In this document: positions 44,976 through 54,925 of the stretch, piece after piece | How positions within the stretch are numbered: position 1 is the first letter of the stretch | Layout of the letters: every line of letters starts with the position of its first letter | DNA from: Mannheimia sp041807705 | GTDB lineage: Bacteria; Pseudomonadota; Gammaproteobacteria; Enterobacterales; Pasteurellaceae | Direction: 5' to 3' | Length of the DNA: 64,000 nucleotides | Assembly (NCBI RefSeq): GCF_041807705.1 | Contig: NZ_JBGTYY010000004.1 | Coordinates: 62,001 to 126,000, forward strand | Made by a program: the position numbers and the translations under genes | Notes under the pieces: model-generated | The model's database searches: none | The model's input: the letters and a program-made list of their open reading frames with translations, nothing else | What the model was told of the DNA's origin: nothing

Positions 44976-46412
44976 TTAACTAATTTCGTGGTATAAGTTT
45001 TGATACTGCTCTGCCACTTTCGCCCAACCAAAATCTTGAGCCAGTGCATTTTGACGAACGCTTGACCACAATTTTTGCTTTTGCCATAAATTAATCGCTC
45101 GCATTGCGGCTTCTAAAAATGCCGGTGCATCAGGGTAATCAAATACAAAACCTGTTGCGGTGCGGTTTTCAATACTCTCTTTGTGGCTATCAAATACCGT
45201 ATCCGCTAATCCACCTGTGCGGCGAACGAGCGGCAATGTGCCATATTTCAAACCGTAAAGCTGCGTTAATCCGCAAGGCTCAAAACGGCTTGGAACAAGA
45301 ATCACATCGCCACCTGCAATAATTTGATGAGAAAGAGCTTCATCATAACCAATTTTGATACCGATTTGGTTCGGATATTTATGTTGGAAATAACGTAGTG
45401 CATTTTCCAAATCAGGCGAGCCGCTACCTAGCACGATAATTTGTACATTGTGCTGCATTAACGTATCAATGTTCGCTAATAAGAAATCTGCCCCTTTTTG
45501 CTCGGTTAAACGAGTAACCATTACCATTAACAGAGCTTCTTTTTGTTCTGGTAAGCCAAAAATACGTTGCAATTCCGCTTTATTTTTCGCCTTACCGTGC
45601 ATATAGTTAGGGCGGTAATTCGCCACAATATGAGGGTCAGTTTCAGGGTTCCAAACGTCAGCATCTACCCCGTTTAAAATCCCACGCAGCCTGCCTTGAT
45701 ATTGGCGGGTGGCAAGCAAACCGTGTAAACCTGCACCTGCAATCTCTTCAGTAATTTCACGTGCATACGTTGGGCTTACAGTTGTAATACGATCGGCAAA
45801 ATATAAACCTGCCTTAAGGTAAGAAATTTCGCCATAAAACTCTAAGCCTTCCGCACTAAAAAACTCCCAAGGCAAGCCAATTTCAGCCAAATGGAACGCA
45901 TTAAAACGCCCTACATAGGCGATATTATGAATAGTGAATACGGTTTTGACGTTACTACCCCAGCTTTTCAGGTAAGCACAAGTAAGCCCTGCTTGCCAGT
46001 CGTGAGCGTGTAATACTTCGGCTGAACCCCACCAGTGATCTAAACCCTGTGCAAGCTGAGCCCCAATATAGCCTAGTAACGCGAAGCGTTTGTAGTTGTC
46101 GATATAATCTTGATAGTTCGCATCGTGATAAGGATTGCCATCACGCATAAATAGATGCGGTGCGTCAATCACATAAACGCCTAATCCATTGAAATAAGCA
46201 AATCTAACCGTCACTAAACCGGCAAATGTGCCGATTGTTGCCACTTCCACCGTTTCACCTAAGCTTTGAGCAACTTTAGGATAGTAAGGAATTAATACTC
46301 TGACATCATTTCCAATTTGTTGTTGAGCAAAAGGCAATGCCCCCATCACATCAGCTAAACCACCGGTTTTAATTAAAGGGTACATTTCAGAGCAAATGTG
46401 TAAAACTTTCAT
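44976..46412 (-). CDS. glgA: Glycogen synthase
   Basis: ADP-glucose:glycogen glucosyltransferase (GT5). 478 aa. ADP-glucose site KTGGLADV (15-22) and the C-terminal PSRFEPCGLTQLYGLKYGTLPLVRRTGGLADTV block are intact. Start ATG 46412; the upstream open frame lacks GT5 similarity. Confidence 0.97.
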   Translation of the reverse strand: MKVLHICSEMYPLIKTGGLADVMGALPFAQQQIGNDVRVLIPYYPKVAQSLGETVEVATIGTFAGLVTVRFAYFNGLGVYVIDAPHLFMRDGNPYHDANYQDYIDNYKRFALLGYIGAQLAQGLDHWWGSAEVLHAHDWQAGLTCAYLKSWGSNVKTVFTIHNIAYVGRFNAFHLAEIGLPWEFFSAEGLEFYGEISYLKAGLYFADRITTVSPTYAREITEEIAGAGLHGLLATRQYQGRLRGILNGVDADVWNPETDPHIVANYRPNYMHGKAKNKAELQRIFGLPEQKEALLMVMVTRLTEQKGADFLLANIDTLMQHNVQIIVLGSGSPDLENALRYFQHKYPNQIGIKIGYDEALSHQIIAGGDVILVPSRFEPCGLTQLYGLKYGTLPLVRRTGGLADTVFDSHKESIENRTATGFVFDYPDAPAFLEAAMRAINLWQKQKLWSSVRQNALAQDFGWAKVAEQYQNLYHEIS

Positions 46413-46510
46413 TTTTTGACCATTTATATTGTTGCAAATTTTTATTAAATTTCGACCGCTTGAAAACAATACTTCGGACGTTAAAATCCGAAGCATTATA
46501 TCATCAATAT

Positions 46511-47824
46511 TTAAATTGTATATTTAATATCCGTATTAACTTCTTTTCCTGCTAATTTATCTAGCATTTTTTGGGTAATTAATACGATACCTTCTTTACT
46601 CACTCTAAAATGTTTTGCATCTTCTTCTGCATTCACACCTACTTGTAAGCCATCTGGAATTATGCAATGTCGGTCAATAACCGCTCGTTTGATAATACAA
46701 TTTTTGCCGATAGTAACTTGTGGCAAAATAACTGTATGTTCAATAACTGATTCCGCTTCAACGTGAACACGGTTAAACAATACCGAATTACTGATTTCAG
46801 CATCCGTAATCACACAACCACCTGCAATAAGTGAATTATCTAGTGTTCTTGCACGAGTATGATTATAGAAGAAACGTGCAGGAGCAGTTTGTTGCGGACG
46901 ACCATGAATAGGCCAAGATTCATCATATAAATCAAGCTCAGGCTCTTCCGATACTAGATCCATATGGGCTGCCCAATAGCTATCTATCGTACCTACATCA
47001 CGCCAGTAGATTGCCCCGCTTGCATTACGCCCTTTGCAAGAACGCTCAAATGGGTGGGCGTATAGCACGCCTTGCTCTACCGCTTTTGGAATAATATCTT
47101 TACCAAAATCGTGCGATGTACCTGGCGTTGAAGCCTCTTTTTCTAACATTTCATAGAGATAATCTGCATCAAAGACATAAATCCCCATTGAAGCTAAAGA
47201 CGAATCAGGCTTACCCGGCATTGATGGTGGATCAGCTGGTTTTTCCACAAACTCTTTTACTTTGAGTTTTTCATTTACCGCCATTACCCCAAATTCTGTG
47301 GCTTGTGAACGTGGCACTTCAATACAACCTACCGTACATTTTGCTCCTTTATCAACGTGATCTTTCAGCATTTGAGTGTAATCCATTTTATAGATATGGT
47401 CGCCTGCTAAAATCACCACATATTTAGGGCGATAGTGAGATTTCATTATCGCCATATTTTGATAAACCGCATCTGCTGTACCACGATACCAAGTGTTTTC
47501 GTCTAACTGCTGACGTGCAGGTAACATATCAATGTATTGATTACGCTCATAAGGTAAGAATGACCAACCACGTTGTAAATGACGCAATAATGAATGAGCA
47601 GCATATTGAGTAATCACCCCAATTTTAAGTAAATTTGAGTTAATACAGTTAGATAACGCAAAGTCAATAATACGACGGCTTCCCCCAAAATAAACAGCTG
47701 GTTTTGCACGTTTATCTGTTAATTCATAAAGACGAGAACCTCGTCCACCAGCTAAAATTAAAACCAATGTTTCATTCGTTAAATCTTGTCTGGCAACAAG
47801 TGCGGTTGATTCTTGATTAAGCAT
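46511..47824 (-). CDS. glgC: Glucose-1-phosphate adenylyltransferase
   Basis: Makes ADP-glucose, the committed and usually allosterically controlled step. 437 aa. Pyrophosphorylase loop LAGGRGSRLYELTDKRAKPAV, VILAGDHIYKMDY and the C-terminal left-handed beta-helix (TDAEISNSVLF...). ATG 47824 has GGAGACATAAC. The stop of glgX lies at 47826, so the two are tightly coupled. Confidence 0.97.
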   Translation of the reverse strand: MLNQESTALVARQDLTNETLVLILAGGRGSRLYELTDKRAKPAVYFGGSRRIIDFALSNCINSNLLKIGVITQYAAHSLLRHLQRGWSFLPYERNQYIDMLPARQQLDENTWYRGTADAVYQNMAIMKSHYRPKYVVILAGDHIYKMDYTQMLKDHVDKGAKCTVGCIEVPRSQATEFGVMAVNEKLKVKEFVEKPADPPSMPGKPDSSLASMGIYVFDADYLYEMLEKEASTPGTSHDFGKDIIPKAVEQGVLYAHPFERSCKGRNASGAIYWRDVGTIDSYWAAHMDLVSEEPELDLYDESWPIHGRPQQTAPARFFYNHTRARTLDNSLIAGGCVITDAEISNSVLFNRVHVEAESVIEHTVILPQVTIGKNCIIKRAVIDRHCIIPDGLQVGVNAEEDAKHFRVSKEGIVLITQKMLDKLAGKEVNTDIKYTI

Positions 47825-47825
47825 G

Positions 47826-49832
47826 TTATGTCTCCAATATTTTTGTGTGAACTCCATCACTTTTTTGAAGTACGCATACTCCCATATTATTGAGCGTAAC
47901 TGACTGCGTTTCTGTCATCAAAGTACCTTTTTCCTGCCCTAAAACAACTTGCCAGTTGCCCTGAGGGAGTATAAATTCTTGAGGCTGCTTATGGGCATTC
48001 ATTAAAATGAGCCATTGCCCCTCGAATAAAATTGTTAATTGCCTTAACTCTTGATTATGCCAATCGCTTACCTGCATAGGCTCAGCAGATGGATTTAGCC
48101 ATTGAGCTGAATCTTCAGTCCACCACTTATCTTGTTGTGATAACAGTGGAATTTGTTTGCGTATGGCAATTAAATCGCTCACATAATCCACTCTGGTTTG
48201 ATTACGATTTTCCCAATCTAACCAAGTCGTTTCATTATCTTGGCAATAGCAATTGTTATTGCCTTGTTGAGTATGCCCCATTTCGTCGCCTGCGAATAAC
48301 ATTGGCACACCGCCTGAAAGAAGTAGGGTTGCCAATAAACTACAAGCGGTAATTTCTCGCTGATTTTTTACCAATTCCTTATTGGTTTCGCCTTCAACAC
48401 CGTGATTATTACTGTGGTTTGTACCGTGTCCATCACGGTTCTCTTCGCCATTCGCAAGATTATGTTTTTTGTTGTAGCTCACTAAATCTTGTAAGTTAAA
48501 ACCATCGTGGGCAGTAATAAAATTAATACTTTTCGAGCCAGAATGGTGCGAAAAAACATCATCACTTCCTGCAAATCGGCGGGCAAATGTGGCTAAATCC
48601 AGTTTTTTTCTTAGCCAAAAACGACGCATATCATCACGATAGCGGTCGTTCCATTGGTAAAAAGGGGCTGGGAATTTGCCTAACTGGTATCCGTGCATTC
48701 CAATATCCCAAGGCTCAGCAATCAGCTTAACATTCGCTAATTTCGAATGGCTTTTTATTGCTGTGAAAAAATCGGCTTTTTCGGAAAAACGTGGAGTTCT
48801 GCCTAAAATAGAGGCTAAGTCAAAACGGAAGCCATCAATATGGCATTCGTCCACCCAATAACATAAGCAATCGATTGCCCAACGGAGAATATTAATATTG
48901 GTTAAATTAAGTGTGTTACCACAACCTGTCCAATTCTCGTATTCGCCCTGCTCATTTAGCCAATAAGCGTGGTTATCAAACCCTCTAAAACTGAGCATTG
49001 CACCGTCTTTCCCACCTTCTGCAGTGTGGTTAAACACCACGTCTAAAATAACTTCAATATTGGCTTTGTGTAGCGTTTTCACTAACTGCTTAAACTCTTT
49101 AAGCGGATTTTGCTTATCTGCAGCTAATTTCGGATCAACCGCAAAATTGCCTAAAACATTATAGCCCCAATAATTGACTAAGCCTTGCTTTTGTAAATGA
49201 GGCTCGTCAATATGGTAAGTAATGGGCAGTAATTCAACGGCAGTAATACCGAGCTTTTTCAAATACGATATGGAATTTTTGTGAGCTAGCCCTGCAAAAG
49301 TACCTCTAATTTCTTGGGGAAGCTCAGGATTTAACTGGCTGAACCCTTTAATCTGCATTTCGTAAATAATAGTTTCTGCCCAAGAGTGGTAAAGTGGTGT
49401 ATCATTTTCCCAATCAAAGGTTTCATCAACCACTACTGATTTAGGAGCAATCTGCCCGTTATCTCGCTCATCGTTCCAAACATACCACTTTGCCGCTTCT
49501 TCACTGCTCAGATCAGGCATTCCTTCAATGGCTTTGGCATAAGGATCAATCAACAATTTATTTGCATTAAATAGCAAACCGGCTTGTTCATTTTGTTCGC
49601 CTTGCACCCGATAGCCATATTTTGAGCCAGTTTTCACACCTTCAACAAAAATATGCCAAGTACCTTCATTTGCAATCATTGGAACGCGAGTTTCTTGATT
49701 GTTCTCATCAAAAAGGCATAATTCAATAGCGGTCGCATTTTGCGAAAAAATTGCAAAGTTTGTGCCAAATTTGCCCGCTTGCATACAGAGTGAACTGCCA
49801 AGCGGAAAAGGCTTACCTCTAAAATACTTCAT
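47826..49832 (-). CDS. glgX: Glycogen debranching enzyme GlgX
   Basis: GH13 isoamylase-type enzyme that removes short branches left by GlgP. 668 aa. N-terminal CBM48 (about 10-110), then the barrel with DVVFNHTAEGG, GFRFDLASILGR (nucleophile Asp), AEPWD (acid Glu) and FITAHDGFNLQDLVSY. 24 nt after glgB. Confidence 0.95.
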   Translation of the reverse strand: MKYFRGKPFPLGSSLCMQAGKFGTNFAIFSQNATAIELCLFDENNQETRVPMIANEGTWHIFVEGVKTGSKYGYRVQGEQNEQAGLLFNANKLLIDPYAKAIEGMPDLSSEEAAKWYVWNDERDNGQIAPKSVVVDETFDWENDTPLYHSWAETIIYEMQIKGFSQLNPELPQEIRGTFAGLAHKNSISYLKKLGITAVELLPITYHIDEPHLQKQGLVNYWGYNVLGNFAVDPKLAADKQNPLKEFKQLVKTLHKANIEVILDVVFNHTAEGGKDGAMLSFRGFDNHAYWLNEQGEYENWTGCGNTLNLTNINILRWAIDCLCYWVDECHIDGFRFDLASILGRTPRFSEKADFFTAIKSHSKLANVKLIAEPWDIGMHGYQLGKFPAPFYQWNDRYRDDMRRFWLRKKLDLATFARRFAGSDDVFSHHSGSKSINFITAHDGFNLQDLVSYNKKHNLANGEENRDGHGTNHSNNHGVEGETNKELVKNQREITACSLLATLLLSGGVPMLFAGDEMGHTQQGNNNCYCQDNETTWLDWENRNQTRVDYVSDLIAIRKQIPLLSQQDKWWTEDSAQWLNPSAEPMQVSDWHNQELRQLTILFEGQWLILMNAHKQPQEFILPQGNWQVVLGQEKGTLMTETQSVTLNNMGVCVLQKSDGVHTKILET

Positions 49833-49856
49833 TTACTTTACTGCTCTTTTCTTTTA

Positions 49857-52112
49857 CTACTTTGCTTTTTCTTTTTTATTCGTTGCTTTTTTCTGAACAG
49901 CTTCTTTAGCCTGTTGCTTTTTCGTCTTTGTGATGAAAATAGTTGATAATGGTGGCAAGGTAATATTGATAGAATGCCTTCTGCCGTGTGATTCTATCTT
50001 TTCACTCGCAAATTTATCTTCATTGCTTACATTACTTCCACAATAGCAAGCTAAATCAGAGTTGAGAATTTCTTGATATTCGCCTGCTTCATTCACACCA
50101 ATACGGTAATCTTTACGTACCACAGGTGTGAAATTACTTACGACAATAATGCTACCGCCATTTTTTGCCCTACGCTCAAAGGCAAATACAGAATTGTCGT
50201 GATCGTCTACCACAAGCCATTCAAAACCTGCTGGGTCGTAATCTTGCTCAAATAATGCTGGCGTTTTTGTGTATAAATGATTAAGTGCTTTTACCCAGCC
50301 TAATACGCCTTTATGCCACTCACCGCCTTCTTCGCCTAAAAGATACCAATCCAGACTTTCTGCAAAATTCCACTCTTTACCTTGTGCAAATTCATTGCCC
50401 ATAAAGAGTAATTTTTTGCCTGGATAGCCCCACATATAACCATAATAAGCACGCAAGTTCGCAAATTTTTGCCAATAATCCCCTGGCATTTTGTTTAATA
50501 GCGAGCCTTTACCGTGAACAACTTCATCGTGTGAAAGCGGTAGCACAAATTTTTCGCTGTATTGGTATGTCATACCAAAAGTCATTAAATTATGATGATA
50601 GCGGCGATAAATCGGATCTTTTTGCATATAACGCAGGGTATCGTTCATCCAGCCCATATTCCACTTATAATTAAAGCCCAAACCACCATTTTCGGTTGGG
50701 TGGGAAACACCTGCAAAAGAAGTAGATTCTTCAGCAATCGTTGCTCCACCTTTACTTTCATCTTTTAGAATATTGTTGGTATGACGTAAGAAATCGATGG
50801 CCTCTAAATTCTCACGTCCGCCATATTTGTTTGGAATCCACTCGCCGTCTGAACGTGAATAGTCTCGATAAATCATTGAAGCAACGGCATCAACCCGCAA
50901 CGCATCAATGCCAAAACGCTCAATCCAATACAACGCATTGCCTGAGAGATAATTATTTACCTCGTGTCTGCCATAGTTGAAAATCAAGGTGTTCCAATCT
51001 TTGTGATAGCCCTCTTTCGGGTCGGAATGCTCGTATAAATGCGTGCCGTCAAAATAGACTAAACCGTGTTCATCAACAGGGAAATGCCCCACTACCCAAT
51101 CCAAAATTACCCCAATGCCTTTATCGTGGGCTTTTTGGATAAAATAGCGTAAGCCTTCAGGTGTACCAAAACGGCTGGTTGGCGAATAAATACCCGTAGT
51201 TTGGTAGCCCCAGGAGCCATCGAATGGAAATTCAGAAACAGGCAGTAGTTCAATATGGGTAAAGCCCATATCTTTTACATAAGGAATGAGTTCATCAGCA
51301 AGTTCTTCATAACTTAGCCAATAATTATTTTCGACATTTCGCCGCCAAGAGCCTAAATGCACTTCATAAACGGAAATCGGCTTGTCTGGTGCATTGGCAT
51401 TACGACAAGTATTTTCAACAGGTACTATGCTTGGCAGCCCCGAAACAATGGAAGCGGTTTCTGGACGGAATTGTGAGGCAAAAGCGTAAGGGTCAGATTT
51501 CAAACGCAACACACCGTTGCGATCTAACACTTCAAATTTATAACAAGCCCCTTTTTGTACATTTGGAATGAAAATATCCCAAATCCCTGAATCTGGGTGG
51601 AAACGCATTGAATGAACTAATCCATTCCAGTGGTTAAAATCGCCCACTACTGAAACACGCTGAGCATTCGGTGCCCACACGCTAAAATGCACGCCGCCCA
51701 CTTCGTTTTGGGTAACAAGATGAGCCCCTAATTTTTCATAAGGGCGGAGCTGCTTACCTTCGGCAAATAACCAATTATCCAGCTCTTGAATGTGGGTTTT
51801 AAAACGGTAAGGGTCTTCAATATCTACTGTTTCTCCCTCATATTCCACCAACAAGCGGTAAGAAAAATCAATTTTTTTACCAATAATTTCGGCAATAAAA
51901 AAACCTCTATCATCAATTTTTAACATTGACGATACAGGTTTTCCTTTCAAATCAATAACTTGGCAAGCAATAGCAGACAGGAGGAAAGCTCTGATGATAA
52001 TACCATTATCAATAGAATGAATGCCTAAATAGGAAAAAGGGTCTTTGCAATAACCGAGAGATAATTGATCAATAAAAGTTAAATCTCTTTCGGAGTAAGT
52101 ATAATCTTGCAT
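49857..52112 (-). CDS. glgB: 1,4-alpha-glucan branching enzyme
   Basis: GH13 enzyme making alpha-1,6 branches. 751 aa; two N-terminal beta domains, then the barrel with DWVVGHFP, DALRVDAVASMIY (nucleophile), EEST (acid) and LSHDEVVHGKGS. Odd: an extra Lys/Ala-rich C-terminal tail of about 25 residues (KQQAKEAVQKKATNKKEKAK) after the usual end. ATG 52112 chosen (AAGGAGTGCCT in front); a GTG two codons earlier overlaps that ribosome site. First gene of the glycogen operon. Confidence 0.96.
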   Translation of the reverse strand: MQDYTYSERDLTFIDQLSLGYCKDPFSYLGIHSIDNGIIIRAFLLSAIACQVIDLKGKPVSSMLKIDDRGFFIAEIIGKKIDFSYRLLVEYEGETVDIEDPYRFKTHIQELDNWLFAEGKQLRPYEKLGAHLVTQNEVGGVHFSVWAPNAQRVSVVGDFNHWNGLVHSMRFHPDSGIWDIFIPNVQKGACYKFEVLDRNGVLRLKSDPYAFASQFRPETASIVSGLPSIVPVENTCRNANAPDKPISVYEVHLGSWRRNVENNYWLSYEELADELIPYVKDMGFTHIELLPVSEFPFDGSWGYQTTGIYSPTSRFGTPEGLRYFIQKAHDKGIGVILDWVVGHFPVDEHGLVYFDGTHLYEHSDPKEGYHKDWNTLIFNYGRHEVNNYLSGNALYWIERFGIDALRVDAVASMIYRDYSRSDGEWIPNKYGGRENLEAIDFLRHTNNILKDESKGGATIAEESTSFAGVSHPTENGGLGFNYKWNMGWMNDTLRYMQKDPIYRRYHHNLMTFGMTYQYSEKFVLPLSHDEVVHGKGSLLNKMPGDYWQKFANLRAYYGYMWGYPGKKLLFMGNEFAQGKEWNFAESLDWYLLGEEGGEWHKGVLGWVKALNHLYTKTPALFEQDYDPAGFEWLVVDDHDNSVFAFERRAKNGGSIIVVSNFTPVVRKDYRIGVNEAGEYQEILNSDLACYCGSNVSNEDKFASEKIESHGRRHSINITLPPLSTIFITKTKKQQAKEAVQKKATNKKEKAK

Positions 52113-52203
52113 AGGCACTCCTTGCTCAAACGTTGAATACTTATATTTTAATAGTTCTACTCTATCACTAAATAAAAATAAAAGAAGTAAATTTATTTCG
52201 TTT

Positions 52204-52219
52204 TTTGATGTATATCACA
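52204..52219. promoter_or_regulatory. CRP-like site proximal to glgB
   Basis: TTTGA-TGTATA-TCACA: matches TGTGA-N6-TCACA with one mismatch. About 100 nt upstream of the glgB start, in the 277-nt glgB-fruB gap. Confidence 0.6.
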
Positions 52220-52233
52220 AAATAATTTTCCTA

Positions 52234-52247
52234 CTAAACCGTTTTAG
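52234..52247. promoter_or_regulatory. Palindromic operator 1, glgB-fruB gap
   Basis: CTAAACCGTTTTAG, a near-perfect palindrome with central CG, as LacI/FruR-family proteins bind. Differs by one base from operator 2 (52309-52324) read on the other strand. Confidence 0.6.
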
Positions 52248-52276
52248 TTGGAGAGCTAAGGATTAAATGCAAAATT

Positions 52277-52292
52277 TGTGAGCTAGATCACA
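52277..52292. promoter_or_regulatory. CRP site upstream of fruB
   Basis: TGTGA-GCTAGA-TCACA, exact consensus half-sites. It lies between the two palindromic operators, about 105 nt before fruB, and so can activate fruBKA in low sugar; cAMP-CRP control of the fructose PTS is known for Haemophilus. Confidence 0.85.
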
Positions 52293-52308
52293 TTTTTATA
52301 AACTTTTA

Positions 52309-52324
52309 GCTATAACGGTTTAGC
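52309..52324. promoter_or_regulatory. Palindromic operator 2, proximal to fruB
   Basis: GCTATAACGGTTTAGC; the inner 14 bases inverted read CTAAACCGTTATAG, one base from operator 1. Centres are about 76 bp apart, suited to a looping repressor. 66 nt before fruB, overlapping the likely promoter. Confidence 0.65.
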
Positions 52325-52389
52325 AAAAATAGAGTAAACTAGCAGGCAAATTTATAGTTTAAAAATCAACCTTAATGCAAGGAGTTAAA

Positions 52390-53865
52390 ATGCTTAATTT
52401 ATCGGCAAAAAACATCCGTTTAAATGGTTCAGCAAATAGCAAAGAAGAGGTTATCCGTCTTGTTGCCGCTGAATTGGTCGCAAATGGTAATGTCACTGAA
52501 GGTTATGAAACCGGAATGCTTGCTCGTGAAACCCAAACTTCCACTTTTTTAGGCAATGGTATTGCCATTCCACACGGTACACTTGATACCCGTGATTTAG
52601 TGAAAGAAACAGGCGTGCAAATTATCCAAGTACCACAAGGTGTGGAATGGGGAGAAGGCAATAAGGCTTATGTGGTTATTGGTATTGCAGCTAAATCAGA
52701 CGAACATCTTACTTTACTCCGCCAACTGACTACCGTGTTAAGCGATGAAGAGGCTGCTGCCACCTTAGCGAAAACGCAAAATTTAGATGAATTTATTGCT
52801 GTATTAAGCGGTAAGAAAAACCTTCCTACCTTATCTCCAGAGCTGATTTCTTTGAATGTAGAGTCTTCAAGCCTTATCACTTTATCAGCCATTAACGCCG
52901 CAAAACTACAAGAGCAGGGCTATGTTTCTCAAGCCTTTATCAGCGATGTTATTTCAAATACTGCTTTAAATTTAGGTAACAATCTCTTTATTACTGATTC
53001 AGCTAAAGGCAACCAAGCCAACGGTTTAGCTGTGGCTCGTAACACACAAGGTCAAACATTAGTTACCGTTGCTCAAACTGATAACAGCCTACAACCGCTA
53101 TTAACTCAATTCCTAAAAGCTGATGTTCGTACTCAATTTGCGAATGCAACTGCGGCTCAAATTATTGCGTTCTTAAAAGGCGAGACGAATGAAGTAAATG
53201 CACCAGCTACTCTAACCTCTTCAAGTAGCCAGGTGATTGGCACATTTACTATTCGTAACGAAAACGGCTTACACGCTCGCCCATCAGCACTTTTAGTACA
53301 AGCAGTTAAACCATTCACATCAAAAATCACGGTTGAAAACTTAGACCGTAGCACACTGCCAGCGAGTGCGAAAAGTGCGATGAAAGTGGTTGCTCTAGGA
53401 GCAAGTAAAGGACACCGTTTGCGTTTTATAGCGGAAGGCGATGACGCACAACAAGCAATTGAAGCGCTACAAAAAGCGATTGCAGAAGGATTAGGCGAAA
53501 GCGTTTCATTTGTGCCAGAAGTGGAAGATACGATTGAATGTGTGGCAGTTTCTGCCCCTGTTCAAGAAGAAGTATCTGTGCCTACAGAAAACCAAAAAGA
53601 AGCAACATTCGTAATTAGAAACGAACACGGCTTACACGCTCGCCCAAGTGCGGTATTAGTAAACGAAGTGAAAAAGTTCAATGCCAAAATTGAAGTGCAA
53701 AATGTTGATAAAAATTCACCGCTTGTAAGTGCGAAAAGCCTAATGAAAATTGTGGCATTAGGGGTAACCAAAGGTACAACACTTCGTTTTGTGGCAATAG
53801 GCGATGATGCAGAAGCCGCATTGGCAAGCATTGGTGCAGCAATCGAAGCTGGTTTAGGCGAATAA
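52390..53865 (+). CDS. fruB: Fructose PTS EIIA-(domain M)-HPr-HPr fusion FruB
   Basis: Diphosphoryl transfer protein of the fructose PTS. 491 aa from ATG 52390 (AAGGAG). Domains: EIIA-Fru (1-140, H62 in IPHGT), central M domain (about 150-265), HPr copy 1 (285-370, H295 in GLHARPS) and HPr copy 2 (405-490, H416 in GLHARPS). E. coli FruB has one HPr; the tandem copy is a Pasteurellaceae trait. Both histidines and SAKS-type regions are kept. First gene of fruBKA. Confidence 0.95.
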   Translation: MLNLSAKNIRLNGSANSKEEVIRLVAAELVANGNVTEGYETGMLARETQTSTFLGNGIAIPHGTLDTRDLVKETGVQIIQVPQGVEWGEGNKAYVVIGIAAKSDEHLTLLRQLTTVLSDEEAAATLAKTQNLDEFIAVLSGKKNLPTLSPELISLNVESSSLITLSAINAAKLQEQGYVSQAFISDVISNTALNLGNNLFITDSAKGNQANGLAVARNTQGQTLVTVAQTDNSLQPLLTQFLKADVRTQFANATAAQIIAFLKGETNEVNAPATLTSSSSQVIGTFTIRNENGLHARPSALLVQAVKPFTSKITVENLDRSTLPASAKSAMKVVALGASKGHRLRFIAEGDDAQQAIEALQKAIAEGLGESVSFVPEVEDTIECVAVSAPVQEEVSVPTENQKEATFVIRNEHGLHARPSAVLVNEVKKFNAKIEVQNVDKNSPLVSAKSLMKIVALGVTKGTTLRFVAIGDDAEAALASIGAAIEAGLGE

Positions 53866-53874
53866 GGAAGAATT

Positions 53875-54810
53875 ATGCGTATTGCAACTGTAACCCTAAA
53901 CCCTGCCTTTGACTTAGTTGGTCGGCTAAAACGCATTGAAATTGGCGAGGTAAATACTGTTGAGACCTTAGGTTTATATCCTGCTGGTAAAGGCATTAAT
54001 GTGGCAAAAGTATTGGCTGATTTAGGTTTAAGCCTTGCTGTAACGGGCTTTTTAGGCGAAGAAAATCAAGGCGATTTCGTTAATGCCTTTAAACAAAACA
54101 GTCTAAATGATGAATTTTACCGCATTCACGGCAAAACCCGCATTAACGTAAAAATTACTGAAACCGAAGCAGATGTAACCGATCTTAACTTTTTAGGCTT
54201 TGAAATTTCAGCTCAAGACTGGGAAAACTTTGTCTCACAATCAGCCCAATGGAAAGATAAATTTGACTTAGTTGCCGCTTGTGGCTCGCTCCCTCGTGGT
54301 GTAAGCCCAGAGCAATTTGCCGAGTGGTTGGAATCTCTACACCAACAAGGGTTAAAAGTGGTGTTAGATACCAGTAATGCCGCTTTAACTGCTGGTTTAA
54401 CTGCTCACCCTTGGCTGATTAAGCCGAACCGCCGAGAGCTTGAAGTATTAGTTGGTCATTCATTAAATTCTGTCGATGAGATTATTGAAGCAGCCCAACA
54501 GTTACGCAATCAAGGCATTGAAAATGTAATTATTTCAATGGGCGAAAAAGGCTCACTTTGGCTCAATGCTGAAGGCGTTTTACAGGCTCAACCACCTCGC
54601 TGTGAAAATGTAGTAAGTACCGTAGGGGCTGGCGATTCAATGGTGGCAGGTTTGATTTACGGTTTCGCTCAAGGTTGGGATAAAACCCAAATCCTCAAAT
54701 TTGCTTCAGCCACTTCTGCCAATGCGGTAGCTCAGAGCAATGTGGGTGTGGAAGATCGTAAAGTGATTGATGAACTTTCCGAGCAAGTACAGATTACAAA
54801 ACTAAATTAA
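53875..54810 (+). CDS. fruK: 1-phosphofructokinase
   Basis: Phosphorylates fructose-1-P to fructose-1,6-bisP. 311 aa PfkB family; GKGINVAKVLADLG at the N-terminus, catalytic Asp in VSTVGAGDSMVAG (about 250-260). 9 nt after fruB. A palindromic repeat separates it from fruA. Confidence 0.96.
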   Translation: MRIATVTLNPAFDLVGRLKRIEIGEVNTVETLGLYPAGKGINVAKVLADLGLSLAVTGFLGEENQGDFVNAFKQNSLNDEFYRIHGKTRINVKITETEADVTDLNFLGFEISAQDWENFVSQSAQWKDKFDLVAACGSLPRGVSPEQFAEWLESLHQQGLKVVLDTSNAALTAGLTAHPWLIKPNRRELEVLVGHSLNSVDEIIEAAQQLRNQGIENVIISMGEKGSLWLNAEGVLQAQPPRCENVVSTVGAGDSMVAGLIYGFAQGWDKTQILKFASATSANAVAQSNVGVEDRKVIDELSEQVQITKLN

Positions 54811-54814
54811 TTCT

Positions 54815-54890
54815 TTCGTAGGGGCAGGTCCTGTGCCTGCCCGCTAATTCTTAAGATTTTTCGGACGGGCACAGGATCCGTCCCTACGAA
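54815..54890. repeat. GTAGGGGC-type palindromic repeat (fruK-fruA gap)
   Basis: 29-nt arms at 54815-54843 and 54862-54890 (both outer ends TTCGTAGGG/CCCTACGAA) pair at 24 of 29 positions; three of the five others are G-U wobbles in RNA. The 18-nt loop is AT-rich. Each arm also holds a smaller hairpin (GGGCAGG/CCTGCCC on the left). Same family as 2016-2085. In the transcript it would be a strong hairpin between fruK and fruA. Confidence 0.85.
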
Positions 54891-54925
54891 TATCATTTCA
54901 TATCATTATAATATAGGAACTCCAA

